64,000 bases of DNA from Rickettsiales bacterium. Its GTDB lineage: Bacteria; Pseudomonadota; Alphaproteobacteria; Rickettsiales; SXRF01. The notes under the pieces were generated by a model. It was not told the DNA's origin. It did no database searches and saw only the letters and a list, made by a program, of their open reading frames with translations. The first letter of the stretch is position 1; every line of letters starts with the position of its first letter. Shown one piece after another: positions 1 to 8,342 of this stretch. Where the stretch lies: the NCBI GenBank assembly GCA_021299465.1, contig JAJTHB010000005.1, positions 72,456 through 136,455 of the forward strand. Direction: 5' to 3'. The position numbers were made by a program, and so were the translations under genes.

Positions 1-139
1 TACGAGCAATGCCGTTGAGCGCTGCAGCGAAGATCATACCTACGCCGAGTGCGGCACCAAGCATGCCGAGCGTTGCGATGCCGGCACCGATATATTTGCC
101 GAGGAGCATCGTTGAAGCGGCGTCTGTTAGTGGTTCCAT
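1..139 (-). CDS. atpE: ATP synthase F0 subunit c, 5' part only (runs off window start)
   Basis: The first 46 codons of subunit c, the proton-carrying ring subunit of F1F0 ATP synthase in the inner membrane. The visible part starts MEPLTDAAST and continues into a glycine/alanine-rich helix (GAALGVGMIF, AAALNGIAR) typical of the first transmembrane helix and the polar loop. The second helix, which carries the proton-binding carboxylate, lies outside the window. It follows atpB on the minus strand after 27 bp, in the alphaproteobacterial order atpI-atpB-atpE. The start is an ATG; in the upstream gap the minus strand reads AGGAAAAC seven bases before it, a good ribosome site. Confidence 0.93.
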   Translation of the reverse strand, partial: MEPLTDAASTMLLGKYIGAGIATLGMLGAALGVGMIFAAALNGIAR

Positions 140-166
140 GGTAGTTTTCCTTTCTAGTCGGTTAAA

Positions 167-898
167 TTAGTGAAGATGAATAGCGTCGTGTAAATAAATG
201 CAGGTGAGTAGCGTAAAAATATAGGCTTGAAGGCAGGCGATGAATATCTCAAAGCCTGTAATAATCAATAGGAAACCAAAGGGCAAAATGCCGAAAGCGC
301 CCATCATAACCACGAAGCCTGCCAGAATTTTAAGCAGCACGTGGCCAGCTAGCATATTGGCCGCAAGACGGATGGATAGGCTTAAGGGGCGAGCCAGATA
401 AGAAATCAGCTCGATGATAACCATCGGAAGAGCCATCCACCAAGGAGTACCTTTGGGTAAAAACAGCGAAAAGAAATGAAAACCGTGCAGGATTAAGCCA
501 ATCGCTGTCACACCAATAAAAACGCAGGCTGCCATGGCAAAAGTTACGATGATATGGCTAGTGACAGTAAATGATTTTGGAAGCATGCCTGCGAGATTGC
601 AGAATAAAATAAACATGAATAGTGAGAAAATCAGCGGGAAAAAGCGCATTGCTTCTTTGCCTGCATTTTCGCGCACGATGTTTGAGACGAATTCAACCAT
701 CAGTTCTGAGATTGATTGCCAGCGGCCAGGAACAAGGGCACGCCTGCGCACCCCCATCATCATCAAGCTGCTTGCCAGCACGATCGCAATGATCATCCAC
801 ATCGAAGCATTGGTAAAACTAACATCGTAGCCAGCGATCGTCATCGGCAGGATCGGATAGACTTCAAACTGAGCAAGTGGGCTACTTCCTTGTGACAT
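167..898 (-). CDS. atpB: ATP synthase F0 subunit a
   Basis: Subunit a of the F0 sector, the stator protein that forms the two proton half-channels against the c ring. 243 aa, normal length for alphaproteobacteria, with five to six hydrophobic segments. The essential arginine is R177 in SIRLAANMLAGH, the most conserved stretch of the family, followed by the last helices (GFEIFIACLQAYIFTLLT). It begins 5 bp after the atpI stop and precedes atpE, so it is surely cotranscribed with both from the promoter upstream of atpI. No anomalies seen. Confidence 0.97.
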   Translation of the reverse strand: MSQGSSPLAQFEVYPILPMTIAGYDVSFTNASMWMIIAIVLASSLMMMGVRRRALVPGRWQSISELMVEFVSNIVRENAGKEAMRFFPLIFSLFMFILFCNLAGMLPKSFTVTSHIIVTFAMAACVFIGVTAIGLILHGFHFFSLFLPKGTPWWMALPMVIIELISYLARPLSLSIRLAANMLAGHVLLKILAGFVVMMGAFGILPFGFLLIITGFEIFIACLQAYIFTLLTCIYLHDAIHLH

Positions 899-903
899 AG
901 CGA

Positions 904-1188
904 TTAAACCTTATCCATACTGCGTATAATATTTCTTACTCCGGCTGCAAACCCAAGTAGTGTAAAAACAACTAGGAAAATCGGGCTGGTTCCGGCTGCC
1001 TTGTCGATCCAAAAACCGATAAAACAACCCACCAAGGCTCCTGCCATCAACTCGGTTCCGAGTCGCATCGCAGTGGCTGCGGCGCGGGCATCGGTTTCGT
1101 TGTCAGGCTTTTCCTGGCTTGCGGCGTGCTGATCGATTTTTTTTTGCAGCTGATCCAGTGACGGCAGCGGCTCTTTAGAATCGGTCAT
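904..1188 (-). CDS. atpI: AtpI-family protein (ATP synthase protein I)
   Basis: Small membrane protein at the head of the F0 operon, thought in the family to aid c-ring assembly or Mg2+ supply. 94 aa from the ATG at 1188; a longer version would need a TTG at 1200, but AGGGG sits just in front of the ATG, which decides the start. N-terminal 35 residues are charged and probably cytoplasmic, followed by two transmembrane helices (LMAGALVGCFIGFWID and SPIFLVVFTLLGFAAGV) with the conserved G-D loop between them. Family assignment rests on position and on the paired-helix pattern. Confidence 0.88.
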   Translation of the reverse strand: MTDSKEPLPSLDQLQKKIDQHAASQEKPDNETDARAAATAMRLGTELMAGALVGCFIGFWIDKAAGTSPIFLVVFTLLGFAAGVRNIIRSMDKV

Positions 1189-1209
1189 AACCCCTTTCAA
1201 GCGCTCGGC

Positions 1210-1238
1210 AATCTATGGAGCAAGCCCACTGCTGTCAA
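1210..1238 (-). promoter_or_regulatory. Predicted sigma-70 promoter of the atpI-atpB-atpE operon
   Basis: On the minus strand a perfect -35 TTGACA (1233-1238) is followed after exactly 17 bp by TAGATT (1210-1215), a 4/6 match to the -10 consensus. Transcription would start near 1203, about 15 nt before the atpI ATG, which still leaves room for the AGGGG ribosome site. This is one of the best promoter matches in the window and sits exactly where an atp operon promoter is expected. Confidence 0.6.
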
Positions 1239-1260
1239 GCGATTCTAGCAGTTGTTTTAG

Positions 1261-1998
1261 CTATTTTTTCTGCTGCGTAACTTGTGCCAGTTTCGCCTCA
1301 ATAAACTGAGACATCGCAGGCACTGTTTTTTCACCGCCATAGACCTCGCCACCGATGAAGAAGTAGGGGGTGTGGGGGATTTTAAGCTCATCACCGGCGT
1401 CTTTCTTCACTTTGAGCACGCGCATCTCGCGGTCGGTATTGCTAACACAATTCATAAATTCCTGTTTGCTGATACCGCCGACATTGGCAATGGTCTCGAG
1501 CCCTGCCATGTAATTGCCATCAAATGCCCATTTTGCCTGGGCGTCAAACATCACTTTAGCAAAAACATAGTATTTGCTGTGGCTGGTTTCGCCTACGCAC
1601 TCGGCAAGCATCGAGGCTTTGAGCGCCGGCTCATTAAGTGGGAAATGGCGAAGAATATAGCGCATCTTGCCGGTATCGATGTATTTTTTCTCAAGTTCCG
1701 GCAATACGGCATTGCTGAAATGTGAGCAATGTGGGCATGTAAACGAGGCATATTCAATCATGATCAATGGTGCAGAATCCTTGCCCATAACATAATCACT
1801 TGGCAGCGGTGCATCCGTAATCAGGCGGGATTTAGACACGCCAGCAGTATCAGGAATTACCTTCAGGTTGGGTTCATTGCTGGTATCGGCTGGCACGGCA
1901 ACAGTTTTAGGATCAGCTGGTTTTGGTTGTGCCACCACGACACCAACGACACCAAGCGACACTGCAACAACGATTGCGGCTATAACACCAAAACGCAT
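1261..1998 (-). CDS. DsbA-family thiol:disulfide oxidoreductase (CPHC)
   Basis: Periplasmic or membrane-tethered thioredoxin-fold protein, 245 aa. An N-terminal hydrophobic segment (VIAAIVVAVSLGVVGVVVA) acts as signal or anchor; a linker rich in Pro and Asp follows, then the thioredoxin domain with the active-site CPHC (C88, C91) after EYASFT, and a cis-Pro segment TPYFFIGG near the end. Oxidises or isomerises cysteines of exported proteins. The start is the ATG at 1998: GGGAGGAA lies directly upstream, and the only longer start is a TTG inside that ribosome site. It is the last gene before the atp promoter. A second DsbA-like protein lies at 11335-12216. Confidence 0.9.
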   Translation of the reverse strand: MRFGVIAAIVVAVSLGVVGVVVAQPKPADPKTVAVPADTSNEPNLKVIPDTAGVSKSRLITDAPLPSDYVMGKDSAPLIMIEYASFTCPHCSHFSNAVLPELEKKYIDTGKMRYILRHFPLNEPALKASMLAECVGETSHSKYYVFAKVMFDAQAKWAFDGNYMAGLETIANVGGISKQEFMNCVSNTDREMRVLKVKKDAGDELKIPHTPYFFIGGEVYGGEKTVPAMSQFIEAKLAQVTQQKK

Positions 1999-2060
1999 AT
2001 TTCCTCCCAATAACTGTTTGGCTATGTCTTAATGTGAAAGTGCTGTTTTCGCAAGTATGA

Positions 2061-2528
2061 TTATGATTTCTTATCGCTTAGTGTTTGTGCAAGCGAGGTT
2101 AAGGCCAGACTTAATTCTTCATCTTCTATGAGCATGGCGCTTTTGATAGGGCTACCTTGTTTTTTTTGCTGCTTGTTTGGTTTTTTTGCCATTGAAGCAT
2201 AGCTATGAGATATGACGATTTGGCTAACACTACGATCCCCCAGAAAACTGTGAATACGCTCCAGCATGATGGCATTCATGTATTGAATTTCGGTGGCATA
2301 GCCGCTTTCAACGGCAATGGTTAGTGTTGAATTGCCCTGCTTACCACTACTTCTCGATATTTCTTCTGGATAACAATGCGATGCGAGTCTCTCGCCGACA
2401 ATCTCTGGCCAATGCGTTAGCAGCCGTGCCGCTGCGCCTGCGCGCTCACGAAAAACTGGTCGTGTTAGCGATTCAACACAACCGGCAAGGGGTTTTGGGA
2501 ACAGCGAATATCTTCTTTTCTCACTCAT
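2061..2528 (-). CDS. DUF721 protein, DciA-like
   Basis: 155 aa. The N-terminal half contains the DUF721 pattern: LTRPVFRERAGAAARLLTHWPEIVGERLASHC, then a beta-rich section (LTIAVESGYATEIQYM) and a turn to VSQIVI, which resembles DciA, the helicase-loading factor of bacteria lacking DnaC. The C-terminal 50 residues are basic and low complexity (KKPNKQQKKQG) and then acidic. Its ATG overlaps the rnhB stop by 4 bp, so the pair is translationally coupled. Function in replication initiation is inferred from the family only; the family is broad and not every DUF721 protein has been tested. Confidence 0.8.
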   Translation of the reverse strand: MSEKRRYSLFPKPLAGCVESLTRPVFRERAGAAARLLTHWPEIVGERLASHCYPEEISRSSGKQGNSTLTIAVESGYATEIQYMNAIMLERIHSFLGDRSVSQIVISHSYASMAKKPNKQQKKQGSPIKSAMLIEDEELSLALTSLAQTLSDKKS

Positions 2529-3145
2529 GCTGGTTGCTGTTCTTGATGTTCAATATAATTACGAATTGGCCTAAAACTTTTACGATGATGGATGGATATG
2601 CCATGGCGCTCAATCGCTGCGATGTGACTAGCCGTACCATAACCTGCATTGGTTTTCCAACCATAGCACGGATATTCGAGATCAAGTTGTCTCATCACGC
2701 GGTCGCGCGTGACTTTGGCAAGGATACTGGCAGCAGCAATTGACAGGCTTTTAGCATCGCCTCCAATAATCGGTCTAACCATGCAGGGCAGGGGTAAGCT
2801 AAGTTTTCCATCAACAAGCGCTAAGCTGGGTATAATGCCTAGTTCTTTCACGGCGCGCTGCATGGCTAACTTGGTCGAACCCCAGATGTTCAGGCTATCA
2901 ATCTCTTCTACTGATGCGATGCCGATACCGCAGGTTGCATTGCTTAGGATGGCGTCAAATAGTGCTTCACGTTTTTCTTCACTTAGCTTTTTTGAATCAT
3001 TGATACCGATGGGAATTTTAGTTGAATTCAGAATCACCGCCGCTGCGACAACAGGGCCAGCCCAAGGGCCTCGTCCCGCCTCATCAATGCCTGCGACAAC
3101 GCCATCGTGTGATTGCTCAATCGAAAAGTCAGGCCGCGCTATCAC
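2525..3145 (-). CDS. rnhB: Ribonuclease HII
   Basis: Removes RNA from RNA/DNA hybrids, including single misincorporated ribonucleotides. 206 aa, normal size. The catalytic acidic motif GIDEAGRGPWAGPVV holds D21 and E22; LALVDGK supplies the third carboxylate and GGDAKSLSIAAASILAKVTRDR the conserved helix and further catalytic Asp region. Translation starts with GTG at 3145, sharing one base with the stop codon of the upstream lytic transglycosylase; the downstream DUF721 gene overlaps by 4 bp, so three genes form one coupled unit. Confidence 0.96.
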   Translation of the reverse strand: MIARPDFSIEQSHDGVVAGIDEAGRGPWAGPVVAAAVILNSTKIPIGINDSKKLSEEKREALFDAILSNATCGIGIASVEEIDSLNIWGSTKLAMQRAVKELGIIPSLALVDGKLSLPLPCMVRPIIGGDAKSLSIAAASILAKVTRDRVMRQLDLEYPCYGWKTNAGYGTASHIAAIERHGISIHHRKSFRPIRNYIEHQEQQPA

Positions 3146-4665
3146 TAGCTAACCGGCCCCATTGACGGCCAATTGCCTATTAGAATCGCGCCTGCTGACT
3201 TGGTTGGCTTGCCAGTGAGTTCGGCATAGATCCAATAATTGGTCATGACCTGCATGACATAATTCTTGGTCTCAGGGAAAGGAATGCTCTCGATAAAGAG
3301 CAGTGGATCATCCTTATACTCAATCGTTTTTTTCCATTCCTGGAGGCGTCCGGGGCCTGCGTTATAGGCCGTAAGCATGAAAATCAGGTTGCCTTCTACC
3401 AGTTCATTTTCCAGGAGGTGATTCACATAGTCCTGACCAAGTGACATGTTGAAGTGCGGATCTTTGGCGCTCATTACGTCGTTTAGTGAATCATTGCGCT
3501 TTTGTTGCATGTAGCTCGCAGTTTTGGGCATCAGCTGCATCAATCCCAGTGCGCCGGACGGGCTTTGCGCTGAGGCATGGAACCCCGACTCCTGCCTGAT
3601 GAGCGCGTAAAGTAAGGCTGGTTCAATGCTAAAGCCATCTTTAGGTTGCCAGCTTGGAATTGGGTAGCGTGCGAAATCAAAGCTACGCTCGTCCCCGCCA
3701 AGTTGACGTGCCATGGCGATTTGAACAGAAGGAAGGCTCAAGCGGTGCGCAAGGCCTAGCAATAGGATCTTTTGTTCATGCCTGGCATTAGGAAATGCAA
3801 GCCTGAGCTCGCGTTCCGCCAAATCATTGCGACCAACTTGAACTAACGCCGACGCGCGGCGTGCATGCGCAATGGTCATGACTTCCTGTAAGTCGGTTTC
3901 CGTTAGCTCGATCGGTTTAACATCCAGCTCTAGCGACAGGCCAAGCTTTTGACGGGCAAGAATGCCATAAAAGCTACGTGGCTCGCTGGCTGCAAGGTTT
4001 AGCATCTTCGTTGCTTCCTGTGCGCGACCCGTAGCATGGTAAGCCCGATGGCTCCAGTAGGCCGCTGCTGTGCGTTTCCACGGTGACAGCTCTTCATCCT
4101 TCAGCATGCTGGCAAAAAGTTTTGCTGCATCAAGTTTGCTGCCTTCGCGCCATTCCTTCATTGCCTTATACCAGGTAAGTGAATGCGGCGAATCTCCGAA
4201 ACTTGATGCTAAACCGTTATCATCACCGTAGCCACGAAGTCGGCTGAGCTTTTGGGGGGGGATATCGCCGGGTTTTACATTTTTGCGTTCAGCAAGGTTT
4301 CTTAAGTCTTTATATTGGGGATGATCGGTGTAGAGCGCGAGCCAATCAAGAAGCTCGGCGGGTTGCGACGCATAATCATCATGCAAGTAACGCTCAGCAA
4401 GCACATGGCCAAGCAAGGCTGGGCTTTGCAGCCGACCAATCAAATTATCAGCCTCGCTCCAATTTCCAGCAGTCTGGTGAGTAAAAATTTGTTGGTAAGC
4501 GTGCTTATCGGCCTCGCTGAGAGGATGGGGGGGTGATTCTGATGTGCTGGAGCTAGTCAGATAAGTTGGGGATATCGCCCATTGAATATCACGCAAATAT
4601 GCTGCGGAGGCGAGTAGCGCCAACAGGGTAACGAGTGCGATGATGGATCGTCTCTGTCTCTGCAT
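3145..4665 (-). CDS. Soluble lytic murein transglycosylase (Slt70-like)
   Basis: Cleaves the MurNAc-GlcNAc bond of peptidoglycan with formation of 1,6-anhydro ends. 506 aa. N-terminal signal or anchor segment (IIALVTLLALLASAAYL) after a basic stretch; a long alpha-helical superhelical region as in Slt70 (about 50-340); then the GEWL/SLT domain with the catalytic Glu in ALIRQESGFHASA (E359), followed by SGALGLMQLMPKTA and TAYNAGPGR. Start set at the ATG 4665 because the longer version needs a TTG and would put polar residues before the signal peptide. Head of a coupled unit with rnhB and the DUF721 gene. Confidence 0.92.
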   Translation of the reverse strand: MQRQRRSIIALVTLLALLASAAYLRDIQWAISPTYLTSSSTSESPPHPLSEADKHAYQQIFTHQTAGNWSEADNLIGRLQSPALLGHVLAERYLHDDYASQPAELLDWLALYTDHPQYKDLRNLAERKNVKPGDIPPQKLSRLRGYGDDNGLASSFGDSPHSLTWYKAMKEWREGSKLDAAKLFASMLKDEELSPWKRTAAAYWSHRAYHATGRAQEATKMLNLAASEPRSFYGILARQKLGLSLELDVKPIELTETDLQEVMTIAHARRASALVQVGRNDLAERELRLAFPNARHEQKILLLGLAHRLSLPSVQIAMARQLGGDERSFDFARYPIPSWQPKDGFSIEPALLYALIRQESGFHASAQSPSGALGLMQLMPKTASYMQQKRNDSLNDVMSAKDPHFNMSLGQDYVNHLLENELVEGNLIFMLTAYNAGPGRLQEWKKTIEYKDDPLLFIESIPFPETKNYVMQVMTNYWIYAELTGKPTKSAGAILIGNWPSMGPVS

Positions 4666-4704
4666 AGGGCGATCATACCTAGCTGATTTTATGCAGGCCG
4701 GCAA

Positions 4705-4779
4705 GGCAAATTAATTGATTATTAATAAATAGAAACAATGCAATATTATATATTAATATCAAATTGTTATTAATTGATC
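4705..4779. repeat. AT-rich spacer with direct repeat and ATATTAATAT palindrome
   Basis: The spacer between the uracil-DNA glycosylase stop and the transglycosylase start is strikingly AT-rich compared with its surroundings. It holds a 10-bp direct repeat ATTAATTGAT (4710-4719 and 4769-4778) and between them the perfect palindrome ATATTAATAT (4750-4759), which recurs in other intergenic regions of this window. It may be a protein-binding site for the transglycosylase promoter. I see no good -10/-35 pair and no terminator hairpin with a T-run here. Confidence 0.4.
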
Positions 4780-5553
4780 TTAAAGTTGTTTTTTAATCAT
4801 CAATAGGTCTGCCCATGCTGATTTTTTTTGGGCAGGTGTTCGAAGAAGGTAGGATGGGTGATAGGTGACAGCCGTTTGAATTTCGCTTGGTAAATAATTG
4901 TTTTGATAAGCGTAGAACTTACCGCGTAGTTTAGAAATGGAGGTGTCTTGCGATAGAAGTGTGCTGGTGGCTGTTCCACCAGACAAGATGATTAGTTTGG
5001 GGGCAATGAGCGCAATATGCTTCTCTACGAGCGGCAGGCAAATAGCTGTTTCTTCTTTGCTTGGCTGACGATTGCCTGGAGGGCGCCAGAATACCGTATT
5101 GGTGATGTAGATGCTATCTCTCGAAAGCCCTATGCTGGCGAGCATTTTATCAAGTAACAAGCCGCTTGGGCCACAAAACGGAATGCCTTGAATATCTTCC
5201 TGTGCTCCTGGCGCCTCGCCGATGAGCATGATCTTGGCGTTTGGGTTGCCATCGGCAAAGACCGTTTTAATGGCGGTTTTTTTGAGCGCGCAGCCATCAA
5301 AAGCCATTACTGCTTCTTTTAATTCTTCAAGTGTCTGGCAACGATCAGCAATAGCTCGCGCTGAGGTTGCTGCGACGCTTGGTGCTGGGCTGGCGGTTGT
5401 TATCGAGAGAGCTGGCGCGGGTTTGGCTTCGACTGTTGGTTTGAGTGGGGTTGGCTCGGGCACAGCCGAGCTTAAGCGGTTGATGGCGAGTTCGCCTACT
5501 GCCTCATCCACGCCCGCTTCTTGATACCATGCCAGTAACGCTTTTTTATTCAT
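4780..5553 (-). CDS. Uracil-DNA glycosylase, family 4-like
   Basis: Excises uracil from DNA. 257 aa: an N-terminal helix (KALLAWYQEAGVDEAVGE) found in alphaproteobacterial members, a Pro/Ala-rich linker (about 30-68), then the catalytic domain with GEAPGAQED (112-120), GIPFCGPSG and the late HPSYLL motif. Cysteines at FDGCAL, PFCGPSG and AICLPL are in the region that binds a 4Fe-4S cluster in this family, though the N-terminal CxxC seen in archaeal members is reduced here. The KRRIH loop of UdgX is absent. Divergent from the ETF-QO gene; the predicted promoter places the transcript start almost at the ATG. Confidence 0.9.
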   Translation of the reverse strand: MNKKALLAWYQEAGVDEAVGELAINRLSSAVPEPTPLKPTVEAKPAPALSITTASPAPSVAATSARAIADRCQTLEELKEAVMAFDGCALKKTAIKTVFADGNPNAKIMLIGEAPGAQEDIQGIPFCGPSGLLLDKMLASIGLSRDSIYITNTVFWRPPGNRQPSKEETAICLPLVEKHIALIAPKLIILSGGTATSTLLSQDTSISKLRGKFYAYQNNYLPSEIQTAVTYHPSYLLRTPAQKKSAWADLLMIKKQL

Positions 5554-5561
5554 ATTAGCCT

Positions 5562-5589
5562 ATTATAGTCGGGTTATTTTAACTTGCAA
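5562..5589 (-). promoter_or_regulatory. Predicted promoter giving a near-leaderless uracil-DNA glycosylase mRNA
   Basis: Minus strand -35 TTGCAA (5584-5589), 16-bp spacer, perfect -10 TATAAT (5562-5567). The ATG of the glycosylase gene at 5553 is only 8 bp past the -10, so the transcript should begin at or within a base or two of the start codon. No Shine-Dalgarno sequence could fit. TTGCAA is a palindrome and lies immediately before the likely ETF-QO start on the other strand. Confidence 0.5.
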
Positions 5590-5610
5590 AGAATGAGCTA
5601 TAGGCCAGTC

Positions 5611-7194
5611 ATGAGTGAAACAATGCAGTATGATGTGGTGATTGTTGGTGCTGGTCCGGCAGGTCTTTCGGCGGCAATTCGCCTGAGGCAGGTTGCGCCG
5701 CAGCTTTCCGTTTGCGTGCTTGAGAAGGGCTCGGAAGTCGGTGCGCATATACTCTCGGGCGCAGTTATTGAGCCGCGCGCGCTGAACGAATTACTCCCAA
5801 ACTGGAAAGAATTGGGCGCGCCGATCACAACAGCGGCTAGCGAAGATAGATTTTTGCTACTTACGCCAAACCGTTCGATCCGCCTTCCAACACCGCCGCA
5901 AATGCATAATCATGGTAATTATATTGTTAGTCTCGGTAATCTGTGCCGCTGGTTGGGACAGCAGGCAGAGGCGCTTGGGGTGCAGCTGTTTCCGGGTTTT
6001 CCTGTTGCTGATGTGATCATTGAAGAGGGACGCATTTGCGGTGTGGTTACCGGTGAATTTGGCATTGGTAAGGATGGTCAAAAAAAACACAGCTACCAGC
6101 CGGGCATGCCGATCCGCGCGACATATACCTTGTTTGCCGAAGGGTGCCGCGGCTCGACCAGCGAGCGCCTGATGCGTGAGTTCAAGCTTCGCCAGAATTG
6201 TGATCCGCAGACCTATGGGATCGGTATTAAAGAATTATGGGAAGTTAAACCCGAACGGCATAAAGCTGGGCTGGTCGTGCATACCATTGGCTGGCCGCTT
6301 GATAGCAAAACCTATGGCGGCTCATTTCTTTATCATCTTGGCGAAAATCAGGTGGCGCTTGGGTATGTCATCGGTTTGGATTACCAAAATCCGCACCTTG
6401 ATCCATTCATGGAATTTCAGCGCTATAAAACCCATCCCGCCATTCGCTCTACTCTGGAGGGGGGGCGGCGAATCAGTTATGGCGCAAGAGCGCTGAATGA
6501 GGGTGGCTTTCAGTCGATCCCTGAGCTAGCGTTTCCTGGCGGTGCGCTGATCGGTTGTTCAGCGGGATTCATGAATGTGCCTAAAATCAAAGGCTCGCAT
6601 ACCGCGATGAAATCTGGAATGCTTGCAGCTGACGCAATTGCAGCTGGTAACTTATCTGACTATCCCGAACGTGTGAAGCAAAGCTGGATTTATCCAGAGC
6701 TGAAAGCAGTGCGTAATATCCGGCCAGCTTTCCGTTTTGGGTTATGGGCGGGTCTTCTTCATGCCGCGCTTGATACGTTTATTTTTCGGGGGAAAGCGCC
6801 TTGGACATTACATCACCATGCGGATCATTCATCGCTTAAGCCCGCTGATCAATGCCCGCGCATTGACTACCCAAAACCTGACGGAATACTCACCTTTGAC
6901 CGGCTTTCGTCGGTATTTCTCTCAAGTACCAATCATGAGGAAGACCAGCCTTCACACTTGACGCTTAAGGATGCGGGTGTGCCAGTGTCACATAACCTTG
7001 CGCGCTATGATGCGCCAGAGCAGCGCTACTGCCCGGCCGGTGTGTATGAGATTGTTCGCGACCCCGAGCCGCGCCTTCAAATCAACGCGCAGAACTGTGT
7101 GCATTGCAAGACCTGCGATATTAAAGATCCGACACAAAATATTGTATGGAAAACGCCCGAGGGTGGCGGCGGGCCAAACTATTCCGGCATGTGA
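5611..7194 (+). CDS. Electron transfer flavoprotein-ubiquinone oxidoreductase
   Basis: Membrane-associated FAD and 4Fe-4S enzyme that passes electrons from ETF (fatty acid and amino acid oxidation) to ubiquinone. 527 aa from the ATG at 5611. The N-terminus [20 protein letters not shown] matches the family; the FAD-binding GxGxxG lies at about 12-17. The C-terminal ferredoxin-like part has [20 protein letters not shown], i.e. the cluster cysteines, and ends GGGPNYSGM as in mitochondrial and alphaproteobacterial ETF-QO. Earlier in-frame starts at 5584 (TTG) and 5593 (ATG) lack a ribosome site. Ends exactly next to the stop of the convergent sulfotransferase-like gene. Confidence 0.95.
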   Translation: MSETMQYDVVIVGAGPAGLSAAIRLRQVAPQLSVCVLEKGSEVGAHILSGAVIEPRALNELLPNWKELGAPITTAASEDRFLLLTPNRSIRLPTPPQMHNHGNYIVSLGNLCRWLGQQAEALGVQLFPGFPVADVIIEEGRICGVVTGEFGIGKDGQKKHSYQPGMPIRATYTLFAEGCRGSTSERLMREFKLRQNCDPQTYGIGIKELWEVKPERHKAGLVVHTIGWPLDSKTYGGSFLYHLGENQVALGYVIGLDYQNPHLDPFMEFQRYKTHPAIRSTLEGGRRISYGARALNEGGFQSIPELAFPGGALIGCSAGFMNVPKIKGSHTAMKSGMLAADAIAAGNLSDYPERVKQSWIYPELKAVRNIRPAFRFGLWAGLLHAALDTFIFRGKAPWTLHHHADHSSLKPADQCPRIDYPKPDGILTFDRLSSVFLSSTNHEEDQPSHLTLKDAGVPVSHNLARYDAPEQRYCPAGVYEIVRDPEPRLQINAQNCVHCKTCDIKDPTQNIVWKTPEGGGGPNYSGM

Positions 7195-8010
7195 TCAAAG
7201 CGCGTCGGGGTAAAACACTTTCAAGCATGTGCCATAGCGGTGCAATGCTTCTCGTATGGTGTCCTGCTTGTGGCTTTGCCTGCGCTCGTTGGTTTTTTTG
7301 AGGTGGGATAGATTGGCGGGCAGCGATGAGCTGCCAAACATAGCTGATACGCGCTCAGGATTATTCAATATATCCTCATAGCGAACGATTTCGATGAAAT
7401 CCTGCTGTTCAATGTAACGCTTAAAAAAGCACTCGATCAATTGCGCGAAACGGTCGATGTCATTCAGGTTTGACAAGCATATTGCATAGGCCTCGGGCCA
7501 TAACTTACTTAACTCAGGGTTCTGTTCAAGCGAGGTAGCCAATCTTGGATGGGCAAGCCACGAGGATAAGACGTCGATTGGATTGCGTACCACAGCAATA
7601 ACGCGAAAATGCTCAAAATAGATGAGCTCTGGTAATATCGCTGTGTATGTAGTGGTATGGCGTACCGATAACGTAAAATCATAACCTAAGCTTAGCCTTG
7701 AAAGCGGTGATGTGGGGGGTAGAGATGATGGAATTAGGGTATGGCTATCGAAGAGTGGCGAGCCATCATGATTTCGATAGTCGTAGAGCTGTGCGCCTTC
7801 AAAAGCGAGCTTATGCAGCCAAAAATATTCTCCTACTAACCACTTGCAGAATGAACGGGCTGACCCGAGTTTTGCTGCCGTGCTTGTATGCCATTCTGGG
7901 CTATTGAGATGCAGATGATTGGGGAGTGTATCAATCAGTGCGCCAAAAACCGAGCTACCAGCACGCGGTAGACCTGTGAGTACCACATGCTGTAACAATG
8001 GTTCGGCCAA
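7195..8010 (-). CDS. Sulfotransferase-family protein
   Basis: 271 aa, likely transferring sulfate from PAPS to an unknown acceptor. The 5'-phosphosulfate loop is GLPRAGSSVFGALI close to the N-terminus, and the 3'-phosphate motif is VIAVVRNPIDVLSSWL in the middle. The start is uncertain: the longest frame begins with TTG at 8010 without a clear ribosome site, but the P-loop lies only 12 residues later, so no much shorter start is possible. Flanked by ETF-QO (convergent, stops abutting) and a 62-aa gene 15 bp upstream that could be cotranscribed. No sulfate-activation genes are nearby, so the acceptor cannot be inferred. Confidence 0.75.
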   Translation of the reverse strand: MAEPLLQHVVLTGLPRAGSSVFGALIDTLPNHLHLNSPEWHTSTAAKLGSARSFCKWLVGEYFWLHKLAFEGAQLYDYRNHDGSPLFDSHTLIPSSLPPTSPLSRLSLGYDFTLSVRHTTTYTAILPELIYFEHFRVIAVVRNPIDVLSSWLAHPRLATSLEQNPELSKLWPEAYAICLSNLNDIDRFAQLIECFFKRYIEQQDFIEIVRYEDILNNPERVSAMFGSSSLPANLSHLKKTNERRQSHKQDTIREALHRYGTCLKVFYPDAL

Positions 8011-8025
8011 AGCGTAGCGGCTTTA

Positions 8026-8214
8026 TTATATATTTTTATACGCAATAGGAAGCTTGGTGTTTTTGTCAATCACCAGGTTGCCATCTTCAAAAGCGGCGGC
8101 GATATATCGGCCCACACCACGTTGGATGTAAAGAACCGGCTTAACGCTTTTGCCATTATATTTGCGCAATTCCGTGACTTTACCGCGCGCTTCCGGATTA
8201 TTCTTACTGCTCAT
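8026..8214 (-). CDS. Conserved-looking small protein, 62 aa, unknown
   Basis: I do not recognise this gene. It has a convincing ribosome site (AAAGGA, 8 nt before the ATG). The product is basic and soluble, with an even alternation of charged and hydrophobic residues (KVTELRKYNGKSVKPVLYIQ, YIAAAFEDGNLVIDK) that suggests a small beta-rich fold. It precedes the sulfotransferase-like gene by 15 bp on the same strand, so the two may form an operon. No metal motif, signal peptide or membrane segment. Confidence 0.6.
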   Translation of the reverse strand: MSSKNNPEARGKVTELRKYNGKSVKPVLYIQRGVGRYIAAAFEDGNLVIDKNTKLPIAYKNI

Positions 8215-8342
8215 AACGATTCCTTTGATTAGTTCGAGGGCGGAATATTAGTAATTTTTGACTCGACTGCAAGTAATTTCTGGGATTATTCCCCAAAACC
8301 TGCTATATGCTGTGAGTCTGATCGGATGACGATGCTGCTTAT

